DNA of 37,689 nucleotides from a virus (IMGVR_UViG_3300042554_000344:1-37689); one strand, 5' to 3'. Shown: positions 7,958-16,195, counted from the stretch's first letter. Numbers and translations are program-made. Notes: a model not told the origin generated them from the sequence alone.

Positions 7958-8959
7958 TTACAGCGAGAGGTAGTTGTAGCCGCTGACCACAGACATGGAT
8001 TTCGGTTTGACGTTAACGAGTTCTGCAATCATCAGAACAGCGCCAACATAACCGATTTGCCAGTTGGGGAGGGTGGACTCAAAGCCCGTGAACACGAACG
8101 AACCCTGCTCATGGATGTAGAGCGACAGGTAGTTGGTGTTCAGGAAGTACACCGTACCTTCTGGGCAGTACGGGTCAGGATAGATAGGCACACCAGCAAC
8201 CATCAGGGCGCGGAATGCAGCCTGTGGGCCGTTGGGGTCACCATCAAAGCCGGAGCCAGGGGTGATGACGTACTGCTCTTGACCAACAAAGTCTTGAGCC
8301 AGCAGAGTCCAAGTACCAAAACCGCAGACACCAAACGAAGGCATCTCAGCACCGTTTTTCACAGTGCCGGAGATGTATTGCAGGATGTTCTGACGGGTCG
8401 GGTTGACGTTACCTGCCGAGTACGCTTTCGACCGCCACCAGCTATAGGTCGAGCGGTCAATGTTTCCGTAAGTGCCCGAGGCGCTCACAGAAGCAGGCAG
8501 ACCGATGAACTGCTGGGTGTTGGTAGAGTTGTTGTACAGAGCCGTAGCCATTGCGTCCATCATGACGTTGGTCGCGTCATTCATACGCGCCTCAATCAGA
8601 GGAATAATGGCAGCGTCTTGCTGAACTGCGCCTTCCATGCCGAGGAACGGCACAGGAGAAATCATCAGCTTGAGGTCATACTCAGCGTTGTAAGCGCCCT
8701 GCTGGACAGACGGTTGAGCGAACGAGCCGCTGTAGTCTGACCATTGTGCGTTCACGAACTGAGCGCCCTGGACGGGCACGGTCACGGACGACACACCACC
8801 GCTGGCTTGCTGACTGTTTGCAATCAGAGCCGCCATCAGCGGAGTCGAGTTGTAAAGTTGAACAACCAGCTTAGGGATAAACGCACGCCGAGTGACGTAA
8901 GTCAACTCGTTGAATTGACTCGACCCTGTTGCTGGAAGAATACCGCCACCAATAGGCAT
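7958..8959 (-). CDS. Major capsid protein
   Basis: A 333-residue protein in the canonical position after the scaffold-like genes. The N-terminus (LTYVTRRAFIPKLVVQLYNSTPLMAAL) and the following GGVSSVTVPVQGAQFVNAQW segment match the N-arm and early beta pattern of HK97-fold capsid proteins of the P22-like and related podoviral lines. A helical ARMNDATNVMMDAMATALYN segment resembles the spine helix. The C-terminal half is beta-rich. A strong AGGAGAG ribosome-binding site lies just before the start. The length is in the normal range for an HK97-fold capsid subunit. Confidence 0.85.
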   Translation of the reverse strand: MPIGGGILPATGSSQFNELTYVTRRAFIPKLVVQLYNSTPLMAALIANSQQASGGVSSVTVPVQGAQFVNAQWSDYSGSFAQPSVQQGAYNAEYDLKLMISPVPFLGMEGAVQQDAAIIPLIEARMNDATNVMMDAMATALYNNSTNTQQFIGLPASVSASGTYGNIDRSTYSWWRSKAYSAGNVNPTRQNILQYISGTVKNGAEMPSFGVCGFGTWTLLAQDFVGQEQYVITPGSGFDGDPNGPQAAFRALMVAGVPIYPDPYCPEGTVYFLNTNYLSLYIHEQGSFVFTGFESTLPNWQIGYVGAVLMIAELVNVKPKSMSVVSGYNYLSL

Positions 8960-8987
8960 GGTTCTCTCCTATGAAAAATACCCTCTT

Positions 8988-9518
8988 TTACAAACCAATA
9001 GGCCGCATAGGTTTACGCAGCTCATTGAGTGCTTTCACCGCTTCTTCACGAGCGGCAACACCGGGGTTCTTCCAGAACTTGTTCAGGTCAAAAGATTTGA
9101 CGGCTGAAGGTTGATAGCCGGAAGGAGTCGGAACTGCTGCTTGCTTCATCCACTGGTGATACTGTGCCGCAGTCTCATGGTCGGCGATTTTCTTTTCCAA
9201 CATGAGTTTCTCCACGGCATCAATTTCGTCTTCATTATCAACTAGACCCTTCTTCACCAAAGACTGCCGACGCTTGTCGAGCATCTCTTGAGCTTCTTTA
9301 GCTTGGAGCTTTGCTCGGATAGATTCGTTTTCCTTCCGCATCTGATTCAAAGCAGAGTTCGTCTTGTCTTCGATATCAAGCTCGGGAATAGGAAGGTCAG
9401 GATTGACTCGCTTCGTCATGCGAAGGAAGTCTTTACGAGTTTCGGGGTTGTCTGCAAGGCGCTGAGCCAGTGCAGCCAACTCGTCTCGTGCTTCTGGAGA
9501 AAGATTTTCTAGTGACAT
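8988..9518 (-). CDS. Scaffolding-like protein
   Basis: A 176-residue, highly charged, mostly helical protein. Coiled-coil-type sequence (NQMRKENESIRAKLQAKEAQ, residues about 58-77) is followed by more helix and a Pro/Tyr/Lys-rich end. It lies immediately upstream of the major capsid gene in transcription order, the usual position of the scaffold. Charged helices with no cysteines are typical of scaffolding proteins that nucleate procapsid assembly. The function is inferred from position and composition. Confidence 0.65.
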   Translation of the reverse strand: MSLENLSPEARDELAALAQRLADNPETRKDFLRMTKRVNPDLPIPELDIEDKTNSALNQMRKENESIRAKLQAKEAQEMLDKRRQSLVKKGLVDNEDEIDAVEKLMLEKKIADHETAAQYHQWMKQAAVPTPSGYQPSAVKSFDLNKFWKNPGVAAREEAVKALNELRKPMRPIGL

Positions 9519-9538
9519 GATGTACCCTCTTGCTTAAA

Positions 9539-9721
9539 TTAGATGACCCGCTTGCCATCCCCAGGCTTCTTGACTGCCATGCTGGACTTGCCAACCTTGT
9601 TCGGGCCAGTCAGACCGCCGAGTTCAGAGTAACGGGGGGTGTTGGTGACAACACCGTTTTGCTGGTTGTTGTCAGTGGGACGGCGCGGAGCGGCGTTGCC
9701 ACGGGGTTTAAAAAGTTCCAA
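9539..9721 (-). CDS. Small basic hypothetical protein
   Basis: A 60-residue protein rich in Asn, Gly, Pro, Lys and Arg (MELFKPRGNAAPRRPTDNN at the start), probably unstructured. It lies between two scaffold-region genes and has an AAGGAGAATATCTT context upstream. No family is recognised. It may be a minor head component or an assembly accessory. Confidence 0.55.
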   Translation of the reverse strand: MELFKPRGNAAPRRPTDNNQQNGVVTNTPRYSELGGLTGPNKVGKSSMAVKKPGDGKRVI

Positions 9722-9749
9722 GATATTCTCCTTTGCCTTAGTTAAGGCG

Positions 9750-10226
9750 TTACATAGAGGTGGGTTGCGGCATACCGCCAGCAGGCGGGGGCATACCGGG
9801 GACGGGTGCTTGTGCTAGAGCTTTCCCTTCAGGCGTTGCACCACCGGCTTGAGGGAGAGATTGCAGCATCTGAAGAATTTCAGACTGCTGTAGTTCGTTG
9901 ACCTGACCTTTACGTGGGCCAAGTACTTCTGTGAGGGAGCGGATGGCAGTCATTGCCTTCTGCGCCTCTGCCGACTCAGGGCCGAGAGCGGGAAGAGATT
10001 GCTCCAGCAAGTCCATAGCCATGCTGATGTTAATCATCGCGGCTTCCCGACTGCCCATCTTGGGTTCGGGGGTAGACATGGGCGCGGCAATGGGAGGGAT
10101 TTCGTTATCAGCAGGAGACAGCGGCGCTCCAGGCTCACCGACAGCAGGGGTCTGTGCAGGCATTGCAGTACCTGCGGAACGGGTTCCCCGCATCAACTCC
10201 ATCAACTTGTCTGCTGGCACACTCAT
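9750..10226 (-). CDS. Head-morphogenesis accessory protein (scaffold region)
   Basis: A 158-residue protein with Pro/Ala/Met-rich, probably disordered ends (repeated PPAGGMPQP-like text at the C-terminus) and a helical centre (AAMINISMAMDLLEQSLPAL, about 64-83). It begins MSVPADKLMELMRGTR after an AGGAGT ribosome-binding site. Position between portal and capsid genes suggests a scaffold or portal-associated function, but no family is recognised. Confidence 0.6.
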   Translation of the reverse strand: MSVPADKLMELMRGTRSAGTAMPAQTPAVGEPGAPLSPADNEIPPIAAPMSTPEPKMGSREAAMINISMAMDLLEQSLPALGPESAEAQKAMTAIRSLTEVLGPRKGQVNELQQSEILQMLQSLPQAGGATPEGKALAQAPVPGMPPPAGGMPQPTSM

Positions 10227-10242
10227 AACTACTCCTGAAAAT

Positions 10243-10275
10243 CTGTAAAGGGCATTTTATGTCAGCCCTTTGCAG
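10243..10275. other. Strong hairpin ahead of a head-gene ribosome-binding site
   Basis: CTGTAAAGGGC (10243-10253) pairs with GCCCTTTGCAG (10265-10275) over 11 positions, one of them a G-T wobble, around an 11-base loop. On the minus (coding) strand it is followed by ATTTTC and then the AGGAGT site of the gene at 9750. There is no proper T tract there, so it may be a processing or stability hairpin. On the plus strand a T6 run follows six bases later, so it could stop antisense transcripts. Confidence 0.5.
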
Positions 10276-10283
10276 ACAGTTTT

Positions 10284-10328
10284 TTAACGACGAGTCTTGC
10301 GACTACGTTTCATCTTACGTCCGTACAT
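10284..10328 (-). CDS. 14-residue very basic mini-protein
   Basis: The tiny reading frame MYGRKMKRSRKTRR is preceded by AAGGAG seven bases upstream of the ATG, as good a ribosome-binding site as any in this operon. It fills the gap between two head genes and starts 10 bases downstream of the previous stop codon. Nine of 14 residues are Lys or Arg, suggesting nucleic-acid binding. Translation is an inference from the ribosome-binding site and spacing; function is unknown. Confidence 0.45.
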   Translation of the reverse strand: MYGRKMKRSRKTRR

Positions 10329-10337
10329 GATGGCTCC

Positions 10338-10508
10338 TTATCGACGGTTGTAGTCACGTTGACTACGCCCAGTGTAGGTTTTAAACCCAGTTTGACGCAT
10401 TGTCAAGTTAGGACTTGCTTCGCCTTTGGTCAACTGTCGCGTTTCCACCCGTGGCTGGTCAGCTTTGGGGGCGGTCATAGTCGAGGTTCCGGGTGCTTGT
10501 GCCATCAT
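10338..10508 (-). CDS. Small hypothetical protein following the portal gene
   Basis: A 55-56 residue, polar, basic protein (MMAQAPGTSTMTAPKADQP at the start, ending RSQRDYNRR). The first of two adjacent ATG codons (10508) overlaps the portal stop codon as ATGA, implying translational coupling; the second ATG (10505) is also possible. No family is recognised. It is probably unstructured and may be a minor head component. Confidence 0.6.
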   Translation of the reverse strand: MMAQAPGTSTMTAPKADQPRVETRQLTKGEASPNLTMRQTGFKTYTGRSQRDYNRR

Positions 10509-12130
10509 CCCACCTGTTTAAGTTGAGGTCTACCTTCTGGTTGAGGAGCCAATGCCTTTTCGATCATTTGCTTCTCTTCCATCTTCTTGAGACGGTCTTT
10601 AAGGGTCTGCTTCATGGGCGGGTCAACCATGTCTAGCAGGGACTCTTTGTCAATAACCTGTGCGTTGAATAGGCTAAAAGCCAGAGTACGCAGGTCTTCC
10701 ATAAAGATCGGACTATTGGAGTGAGCGTCCACTTTCACAACGTAGTCGTTGGTGAACTGTGCTGCGATAAACGGATTACCGTTGTCATCAACGTAGTGCG
10801 TGTCATCGTACTCTTGCATACAGCGCAAGTACAAAGTCGCCATTTTTTCCAGTGAGTCTTCAATGACGAGGGCACGTTTCTTGGCACGGCTGGAGCCAAG
10901 ACGGGCAAGCTGGGAAGCATGACCTGACGACCTCACGCCTGATTCGCCACGACCCTGCAAAACATTGACGATGCCACTGGCTTCTTCAAACATGTTGTCT
11001 ATTTCGCCGATTTCGCGGAATAAATCGGGAGGAATTTGCGGAGCTAGCTTCTCAACCTTAGCATTGGGCATGTCAGATGCCAACAAGCCACCAGCACGGT
11101 TAAGAGCGAAGTTCTTTTCGTCCAGAATTCCGGTAAATCCGATCAAAGCGGTAGGTGGCGAGACCTGTTTGCTTAACAGGTCTAGGATTTCTGCCATTCG
11201 CTTGTTGCGAAGTTGCTGGAGGAACACCAGACGCTGAACTTCTGACATTCCCCAGAAGTAGTCATACAGCGGGTTAGGGCAAATCTGTACGAACGGGATT
11301 TCACCTTTGAGGAACAGGCTTTCGTTGGCTCTGTCGTAGATGATTACGTCTGGATCGGCCTTTGTGACCACCTGATAGTCCTGAATGTCGTCATTCCAGA
11401 CGTACAACTCAGTCATTTCAATGGTTTCTTCTGCAACTTCAGCTTTGTAGCGGCTCATCCCACCCAAATCTAGGTTGACGTTGCCATACAAAGTAGGATT
11501 TGTCTGGTTCATGATGATGCGCTCAATACCGTTTGCAATGTCGGTACGGTCATGAGGCATAGCAGAAACGCGCTTTACCAAGGCTTCTCGCTGTGGATGG
11601 CTCCACAACTGACTGTAAAGCTCAGACTTTGTGATGTAGTAGGTATGGACAAAGGCTTCTTGGTTGTCCAAACCGGGGATGTCTTCCCGCAAAACACCTA
11701 TGCAAGCAGGCTCAACATAGTGTGGATGGGGCGTTTTTCCCTTCATGACCAGCTTGATGAACCCGCTGTTGTAGCAAAGTGACCAAGTTGTAGCCAGAGA
11801 AAACTTCTGGTCTGCGTTTGTGTCTAGCCAGCGGTCATTGAGAGCGCGGTTTAGCACCGAAACCTTGTGGTTTTCTTGTGAAGGAACGCTTGCGCCAAGG
11901 TTGATGCTAAAACGAGTTGTCTCTGCTGAGTAGAGAAAGCTGGTTAGCTGGTCAATGTGAGGGTAAATCTTGTTGTACAGGGCAGGCGCTTCATCAGGGC
12001 CGTTGCCAAACAAGTACCAACTACGCAAAGAACCATAGTCAACCTTGCGTGGCTCACGCGAAACCAAACACTTCTCAATGAGTTCGAGGTAGAAATCCTC
12101 GCGCTCTATCGGATTAGTTGGGATTCTCAT
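10505..12130 (-). CDS. Portal protein
   Basis: A 541-residue protein between the terminase and scaffold genes, with the layout of podoviral portal proteins. There is a mixed alpha/beta N-terminal wing, a central segment ending in NPLYDYFWGMSEVQRLVFLQ (about residues 286-305), and then a long helical stem and crown region (LRNKRMAEILDLLSKQ, FREIGEIDNMFEEASG, SHASQLARLGSSRAKKRALV-like text). FWGMSEV followed by a long helix is the typical portal signature in this group. It forms the dodecameric ring at the packaging vertex. The start overlaps the previous gene by four bases. Confidence 0.85.
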   Translation of the reverse strand: MRIPTNPIEREDFYLELIEKCLVSREPRKVDYGSLRSWYLFGNGPDEAPALYNKIYPHIDQLTSFLYSAETTRFSINLGASVPSQENHKVSVLNRALNDRWLDTNADQKFSLATTWSLCYNSGFIKLVMKGKTPHPHYVEPACIGVLREDIPGLDNQEAFVHTYYITKSELYSQLWSHPQREALVKRVSAMPHDRTDIANGIERIIMNQTNPTLYGNVNLDLGGMSRYKAEVAEETIEMTELYVWNDDIQDYQVVTKADPDVIIYDRANESLFLKGEIPFVQICPNPLYDYFWGMSEVQRLVFLQQLRNKRMAEILDLLSKQVSPPTALIGFTGILDEKNFALNRAGGLLASDMPNAKVEKLAPQIPPDLFREIGEIDNMFEEASGIVNVLQGRGESGVRSSGHASQLARLGSSRAKKRALVIEDSLEKMATLYLRCMQEYDDTHYVDDNGNPFIAAQFTNDYVVKVDAHSNSPIFMEDLRTLAFSLFNAQVIDKESLLDMVDPPMKQTLKDRLKKMEEKQMIEKALAPQPEGRPQLKQVG

Positions 12131-12630
12131 GGTTTGCTAACCTGAAGGTTCTCATGGTCCTGCATGATAACGCTGGCTTTGGGACCAGTCAAATTTCCTG
12201 CTGACTTAGGGTTTATACCTACTACTTCATCTTTTACGGGCTTGAATTGGCCTGCCATGACTGATTTCATGCTGATATTGCCGCCACCGCCCCAGATTGC
12301 TTGGTCACCAGGGCGCGGTCCTTGCTGTTTTTGTTGTTCTTTGAGGACGGCATCTGCTTCTGCAAACTGTTTGTCAGATAGTTGGTTGTGACGTTTGAGG
12401 TAACCAGTTTGGTGTTCACCTTCTCTGGTTGTCTTGATGTCGGTCATGTCGTAGTCGATAGCAAGCTGCTTGACGGTCTTGTCTGTGCGCTTGGTCTTGT
12501 CTGACTTCAGGCCAACAGGTTTTAGGAACACAACACTGAGTTCACCCTTGCAGTTTTTCATGGGGCACTTAGGTTCCCATGCTTCAAAAATACCGTGAAC
12601 ATCGCAGTAGTAGTCTTTCAAGACAGCCAT
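12127..12630 (-). CDS. Zinc-ribbon-containing hypothetical protein
   Basis: A 167-residue protein whose N-terminus (YYCDVHGIFEAWEPKCPMKNC, residues 7-27) has C-x2-H and C-x4-C pairs that resemble a zinc ribbon. The rest is polar and basic, with GGGGNISMKSVMAGQFKPV near the C-terminus. It lies directly before the portal gene and shares a four-base overlap with it, so expression is coupled. It may be a packaging or head-associated accessory protein; the function is unknown. Confidence 0.6.
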   Translation of the reverse strand: MAVLKDYYCDVHGIFEAWEPKCPMKNCKGELSVVFLKPVGLKSDKTKRTDKTVKQLAIDYDMTDIKTTREGEHQTGYLKRHNQLSDKQFAEADAVLKEQQKQQGPRPGDQAIWGGGGNISMKSVMAGQFKPVKDEVVGINPKSAGNLTGPKASVIMQDHENLQVSKP

Positions 12631-12632
12631 TT

Positions 12633-13034
12633 TTACCCTCTTAGTTGCTCGTCAAAACTTGGATTGCTGTAGTCATGGCGGTTGACGAGGCCCACCTTGA
12701 CCTTCACGCCTTCTGGAGTGACCTGTAGTTTCATCTGCCTCATGATGGGCGGCTCAGGAACGCGCCTGTACTCAACGTATCGCCGCTGGTTCTGGTCACG
12801 CATAACACGGACAGAACCTTCCTTCCAGTGCGCGTATGCCTTGTTTATCCGCATCTGGATGTACTCTGACAGAGGCTCTTCCTCGTAAACAAAGACAGAA
12901 TGAAACATGCGAATAGAGATGCCAGCAAGCTCGCAGAAACGCTCTATAGAGATGCCACGGTCTTTGTCATCATAAAACCGGCGCATCTGCTTTTTGAGTT
13001 CCGTCTTGCTCAGCGGGTTGTTTGAAGTACTCAA
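12633..13034 (-). CDS. HTH-like protein, candidate small terminase subunit
   Basis: Up to 133 residues. The conserved-looking text starts SKTELKKQMRRFYDDKDRGI and continues ERFCELAGISIRMFHSVFVYE, a helix-turn-helix-like arrangement (about 29-50). The far end is NRHDYSNPSFDEQLRG. I kept the TTG start at 13034, which overlaps the glycosyltransferase gene by 65 bases, because the early Lys-rich helix looks conserved; the ATG at 12986 is the alternative. A DNA-binding protein next to portal and terminase genes could be the small terminase subunit, but this is inference. Confidence 0.55.
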   Translation of the reverse strand: MSTSNNPLSKTELKKQMRRFYDDKDRGISIERFCELAGISIRMFHSVFVYEEEPLSEYIQMRINKAYAHWKEGSVRVMRDQNQRRYVEYRRVPEPPIMRQMKLQVTPEGVKVKVGLVNRHDYSNPSFDEQLRG

Positions 13035-13812
13035 TTTCGTACCCCTTCTTTAACAGGTGTTCCAGAAACATCATCTCTTTGTGCATGTTCTGAGGCTCGT
13101 GCTTGGTTGTGTCTATCCTAAGCTTGTGACCTCCTACCAGTTTTCGGGTAGGGCCGTGACAGCCGAACAGCTTGTCAAGGTCAAAGTCATCGTGGTAGCC
13201 AGGACCAAAATACTCTACAGAAAAAAACTTGGCTTCTTGGTCTGGAGCGTATTTCAGTCCACACCGCTCTAGCTCTGTTCGCATGAACCCTGTTAGCTGC
13301 ACATCTTCGTTACAGAAAGGCATGACGTTGTAAGCTTTGTGCATCACGCCATGTTTGCCAGGGGCTTGCAGCATCTTCTTGCTTCGCAGAGAAAACCCAC
13401 CGTTTTGGATGATGTGCTTAGGCTGTGTCTCTTGTTGCCATGTCCAGTTGTAGTAGTACTTTTCAGACGTTAAGGCGCAGTGTGTAGGAGCGCCTACGTA
13501 GTCGTACTCGTACCAATCCTTGTTGAAGTTGTTTCCGTCTAACACCCAGCCATCGTCTTGAACGATGAGAACATGGCTTGTGTCTACAAAATGATGCAAG
13601 GCATACATCATGAACCACGAGTACTGGAAATAGTCCAGCGGGAAGATTCCCTTGTGGTCTATAAACCAAGGAAGTGTAGGTGGCCTGCTAGGGCTTAGCA
13701 GTAGAGCCTTGCTGCCAGGAAGTTGTGTTGTGCTTCTAACAAGGCTTGGAATGGCGCTAGTGCCATCGTTATGCCCGTACACCGCCACTACGGTCAGATT
13801 ACTGTGTGCCAT
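12970..13812 (-). CDS. DUF5672-like glycosyltransferase
   Basis: A 280-residue protein with the marks of the DUF5672 glycosyltransferase-like family: VLIVQDDGWVLDG (residues 81-93) containing the acidic pair expected to bind metal and nucleotide sugar, YDYVGAP (103-109), IIQNGGFSLRSKKML (134-148) and FCNEDVQL (166-173). Enzymes of this kind add sugars to proteins or surface polymers. It is unusual in lying between the large terminase and portal genes. The start overlaps the terminase gene by 14 bases, so it is expressed late. The target could be a virion protein, but nothing in the sequence shows it. Confidence 0.75.
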   Translation of the reverse strand: MAHSNLTVVAVYGHNDGTSAIPSLVRSTTQLPGSKALLLSPSRPPTLPWFIDHKGIFPLDYFQYSWFMMYALHHFVDTSHVLIVQDDGWVLDGNNFNKDWYEYDYVGAPTHCALTSEKYYYNWTWQQETQPKHIIQNGGFSLRSKKMLQAPGKHGVMHKAYNVMPFCNEDVQLTGFMRTELERCGLKYAPDQEAKFFSVEYFGPGYHDDFDLDKLFGCHGPTRKLVGGHKLRIDTTKHEPQNMHKEMMFLEHLLKKGYEIEYFKQPAEQDGTQKADAPVL

Positions 13813-15556
13813 ACAAACCTATCCGCTTGAGGTAGTCGCTGACGTTTCTGCCAACAGCAATTTGTTCAGGCGTGTAGTCTTCCTGCGCCTTGCTGATGTC
13901 GCGGGTAATCTTCTGCGCTATCAGGCGAGGCTGTAACTGCTCTGCAAAAGCAACGCTGGCAAGGGCAGTGGCAATGACCCTATCGTCTTTGCCACGCCCA
14001 GGAGCGCCCAAGAAACCACTGTCTCGCACAATACCCTTCATCTCTTCCAGCAACTCCATGCTGTAGACGCGCATCATGTCTCGCTCAAAATAATCTTTCA
14101 TGTAGTTGAGCATTCTTTCCTTGGACGATGCTGTAGTGACGTAGCCAAGGCTGTTAGACAGGCCACCAAGGGTGTCGTTACGCCTCCAGATGTAATTCTG
14201 CATAGAACCGAGCACATCCATCAAGCCATGCCCCATAGGACCGCCCATAGAGCTTGCCATGCGTTTGAGGTTGCGTATCTCGTTGATGACCGCCTGACCT
14301 GGGCCGTTGACCTCTAGGTTGAGCGTAGAGTTCTTGTACGCGCCAGCAAGGTGAGCAATAACCCACGCAAACTGGTAGGTGTTGAGTTCACTGGTTGCAA
14401 ACTCTGCTACTTGGTCAAGGCCGTCAGCGTAGCATCTGAACACCTGTATGCAAAATCTATCTGCCCAGTCTGAGCTTCCGTAGGCTGGATCGGCTCCAAT
14501 AACGTAGTAAGCCGAGTCAATGGGTTGTTCCCACACGCGAAGCGTGGACAGTCGTTCTGTACTTCTGAGCACCTCGGTGTCTTGGAACAACTGACCAAAA
14601 CTGTAGCGGAAGTCTTCATGGTCCCTCTTCTTGCTTTGCTTGGCAGATTCTGTGCATCTCGTGTGTGAGAAAAAACTAGTGCCCGTCATCACAAAGGCAT
14701 AGTCTTCAGTGGGCGGGAACTCTTGGTACATCAAGGTTTCATCTTTGATGCCCTCGTGCATCTTCCAGCGCCACCACGCCATCTGACGAGAGTTGATGTC
14801 TACGCCGTAAAGCTTCTTGATTTCCTTAGTCCACTCTTTTTCTTCTGACTTGAGCTTGCCATCCCAGTACACCTTGTAAATCTGGGAGTCACCAGCAACG
14901 GAGTAGAACTCGTTACGCCACCAGCCACAGAAGATTGCCCTCTGCGTCTTTGCTCGCTTGGCAGTCTTGTACATGTCGTGGAACATGTTAAAGCCCTGAG
15001 CAGTGGACTCAAACATGTAAAGCCTCTCTGCATTCTTCTCAGCAAGAGAAGCTATCAGAGAAGCTAAGCCTTCTTCATTGCCCCACGATGCTGTCTCTGT
15101 GCCGTGTAAGTAGGTAATGGCCTTGCCCTGACCAAGACGAGACTTGTTGCCAGCAATTTGGTAGAAAAGTCTTGACCTGTTTTTGAGGACCATCTGGTTT
15201 CTGTTGTGGGCAACCAGAGGAATCTTGTACTCCTTGGGCAACCCGTCCATGTACATGGCAAGGGTTGACCTGAACATATCTCTGTTCTCTTCTGTATCCG
15301 CAACAAGCGTACCTTGCCAACCAGGGTGGGTGAACTGCCAGTACAGGTCTAGCGCAAGGCTTATCGTGGTGATGCCTAGCTGCCTGCCTTTCAAGATAAC
15401 AAAGAAGTGGACATCCTCCTCCAACCCCTTCGCAATCTCCTCCATCACGTACGTCTGCGTCCCCAGAAGAGTGCCCATCTTCTTCAAGCCCTCCTCCTTA
15501 GTCTCAATCTTGAGTTCAGAGCAGAACTTGTAAAACTTCTTCAGGTCAAAGTTCAT
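13799..15556 (-). CDS. terL: Terminase large subunit
   Basis: A 585-residue packaging motor and nuclease. A Walker-A-like motif VILKGRQLGITT spans residues 53-64. A Walker-B-like segment ITYLHGTETA spans 147-156 with a likely catalytic Glu, and the coupling motif FESTAQGFN is at 182-190. The C-terminal RNase-H-fold nuclease shows VIGADPAYG with Asp356, LEVNGPG with Glu415 and GKDDRVIATALA with Asp524/525. Length and motif order fit the family. It cuts concatemeric DNA and pumps it through the portal. The gene overlaps both neighbours by a few bases. Confidence 0.93.
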   Translation of the reverse strand: MNFDLKKFYKFCSELKIETKEEGLKKMGTLLGTQTYVMEEIAKGLEEDVHFFVILKGRQLGITTISLALDLYWQFTHPGWQGTLVADTEENRDMFRSTLAMYMDGLPKEYKIPLVAHNRNQMVLKNRSRLFYQIAGNKSRLGQGKAITYLHGTETASWGNEEGLASLIASLAEKNAERLYMFESTAQGFNMFHDMYKTAKRAKTQRAIFCGWWRNEFYSVAGDSQIYKVYWDGKLKSEEKEWTKEIKKLYGVDINSRQMAWWRWKMHEGIKDETLMYQEFPPTEDYAFVMTGTSFFSHTRCTESAKQSKKRDHEDFRYSFGQLFQDTEVLRSTERLSTLRVWEQPIDSAYYVIGADPAYGSSDWADRFCIQVFRCYADGLDQVAEFATSELNTYQFAWVIAHLAGAYKNSTLNLEVNGPGQAVINEIRNLKRMASSMGGPMGHGLMDVLGSMQNYIWRRNDTLGGLSNSLGYVTTASSKERMLNYMKDYFERDMMRVYSMELLEEMKGIVRDSGFLGAPGRGKDDRVIATALASVAFAEQLQPRLIAQKITRDISKAQEDYTPEQIAVGRNVSDYLKRIGLYGTQ

Positions 15557-15807
15557 CTTGTTTTCTTGTTGTCAAACTCATCCAGATTCCACGCCAGTAT
15601 GTCGCCAGCAACCTTCTTGTTCTTGGCACAGCGGATAAGTTCCTTGTAAAAGTTCTCGCTATAACGCTCCCTCCACAAGGCCGCTAACTCAATCTTGTCC
15701 TGCTTCTTAGTGCAAGACAAAGCCTTCCTCAACTCCTGCTGTAGCAGCCTGCGGGACTCGTAAAGCTGCCTGCGCCACTGCATCTGAATATCCAATCCTG
15801 TAGCCAT
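15553..15807 (-). CDS. Small helical protein upstream of terminase
   Basis: An 84-residue, strongly helical, charged protein (QWRRQLYESRRLLQQELRKA, residues 10-29; ALWRERYSENFYKELIRCAK further on). It ends with an ATGA overlap on the terminase start. It overlaps the preceding reading frame by about 100 bases, so the true start may be Met9 or later. Position directly before the large terminase makes a small-terminase or packaging-accessory role possible, but no HTH is obvious. The function is unknown. Confidence 0.5.
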   Translation of the reverse strand: MATGLDIQMQWRRQLYESRRLLQQELRKALSCTKKQDKIELAALWRERYSENFYKELIRCAKNKKVAGDILAWNLDEFDNKKTR

Positions 15808-15946
15808 CAGCCGCAGCCTCCTGCACCTTCTTTATCAACATCTCCTGCCTAGCCTGCGAATAAACAAAGTGAGCCAGCAGCAGACGACACGTCTCCCGCA
15901 ACTCATCCTCATCCATCCACAACAAAGCAGTCACAACACCCTCCAC
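15707..15946 (-). CDS. Small helical hypothetical protein
   Basis: A 79-residue protein, helical in the middle (DEDELRETCRLLLAHFVYSQ and RQEMLIKKVQEAAADG). The longest form starts at a GTG that overlaps the previous gene's end; another GTG four codons later has GGAGGG just upstream and may be the real start. The 3' part overlaps the next gene by about 100 bases in another frame, which is unusually long here. No family is recognised. Confidence 0.45.
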   Translation of the reverse strand: MEGVVTALLWMDEDELRETCRLLLAHFVYSQARQEMLIKKVQEAAADGYRIGYSDAVAQAALRVPQAATAGVEEGFVLH

Positions 15947-16155
15947 ACCCTCACAACATCACCCTCAGTCCTAGCCTCAAACCTCCACCCCAACCGCCTG
16001 CCAGCCCTGTAGTTCGCATTCAACACCTTCGCCCTAGCCACCACAGGAACAACAAAACTGTCACCCACCTCCATCTCCTCGTAAGGATAGGCATACACCA
16101 CCCGAGGCTTGGGCATCCCAACTCCAACTTCTTTCTCTATCGCAGCTATCGTCAT
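15931..16155 (-). CDS. First gene of the late unit; paralogue of early protein at 19595
   Basis: A 74-residue protein with the core YPYEEMEVGDSFVVPV (residues 23-38) and an end reading VVRVWRVL. The early protein at 19595-19804 has FPFEQMEVGDSFAVP and ends VRCWRTK, so the two share a fold and ancestry. I recall this small family as DUF7303-like; its function is unknown. It is the first gene after the structured leader, with AGAGG before the ATG at 16155. Having one member at the head of each transcription unit is notable. Confidence 0.7.
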   Translation of the reverse strand: MTIAAIEKEVGVGMPKPRVVYAYPYEEMEVGDSFVVPVVARAKVLNANYRAGRRLGWRFEARTEGDVVRVWRVL

Positions 16156-16195
16156 CTCGCTACCTCTACATATAGCTTCATCTTACAAGCAAGTC

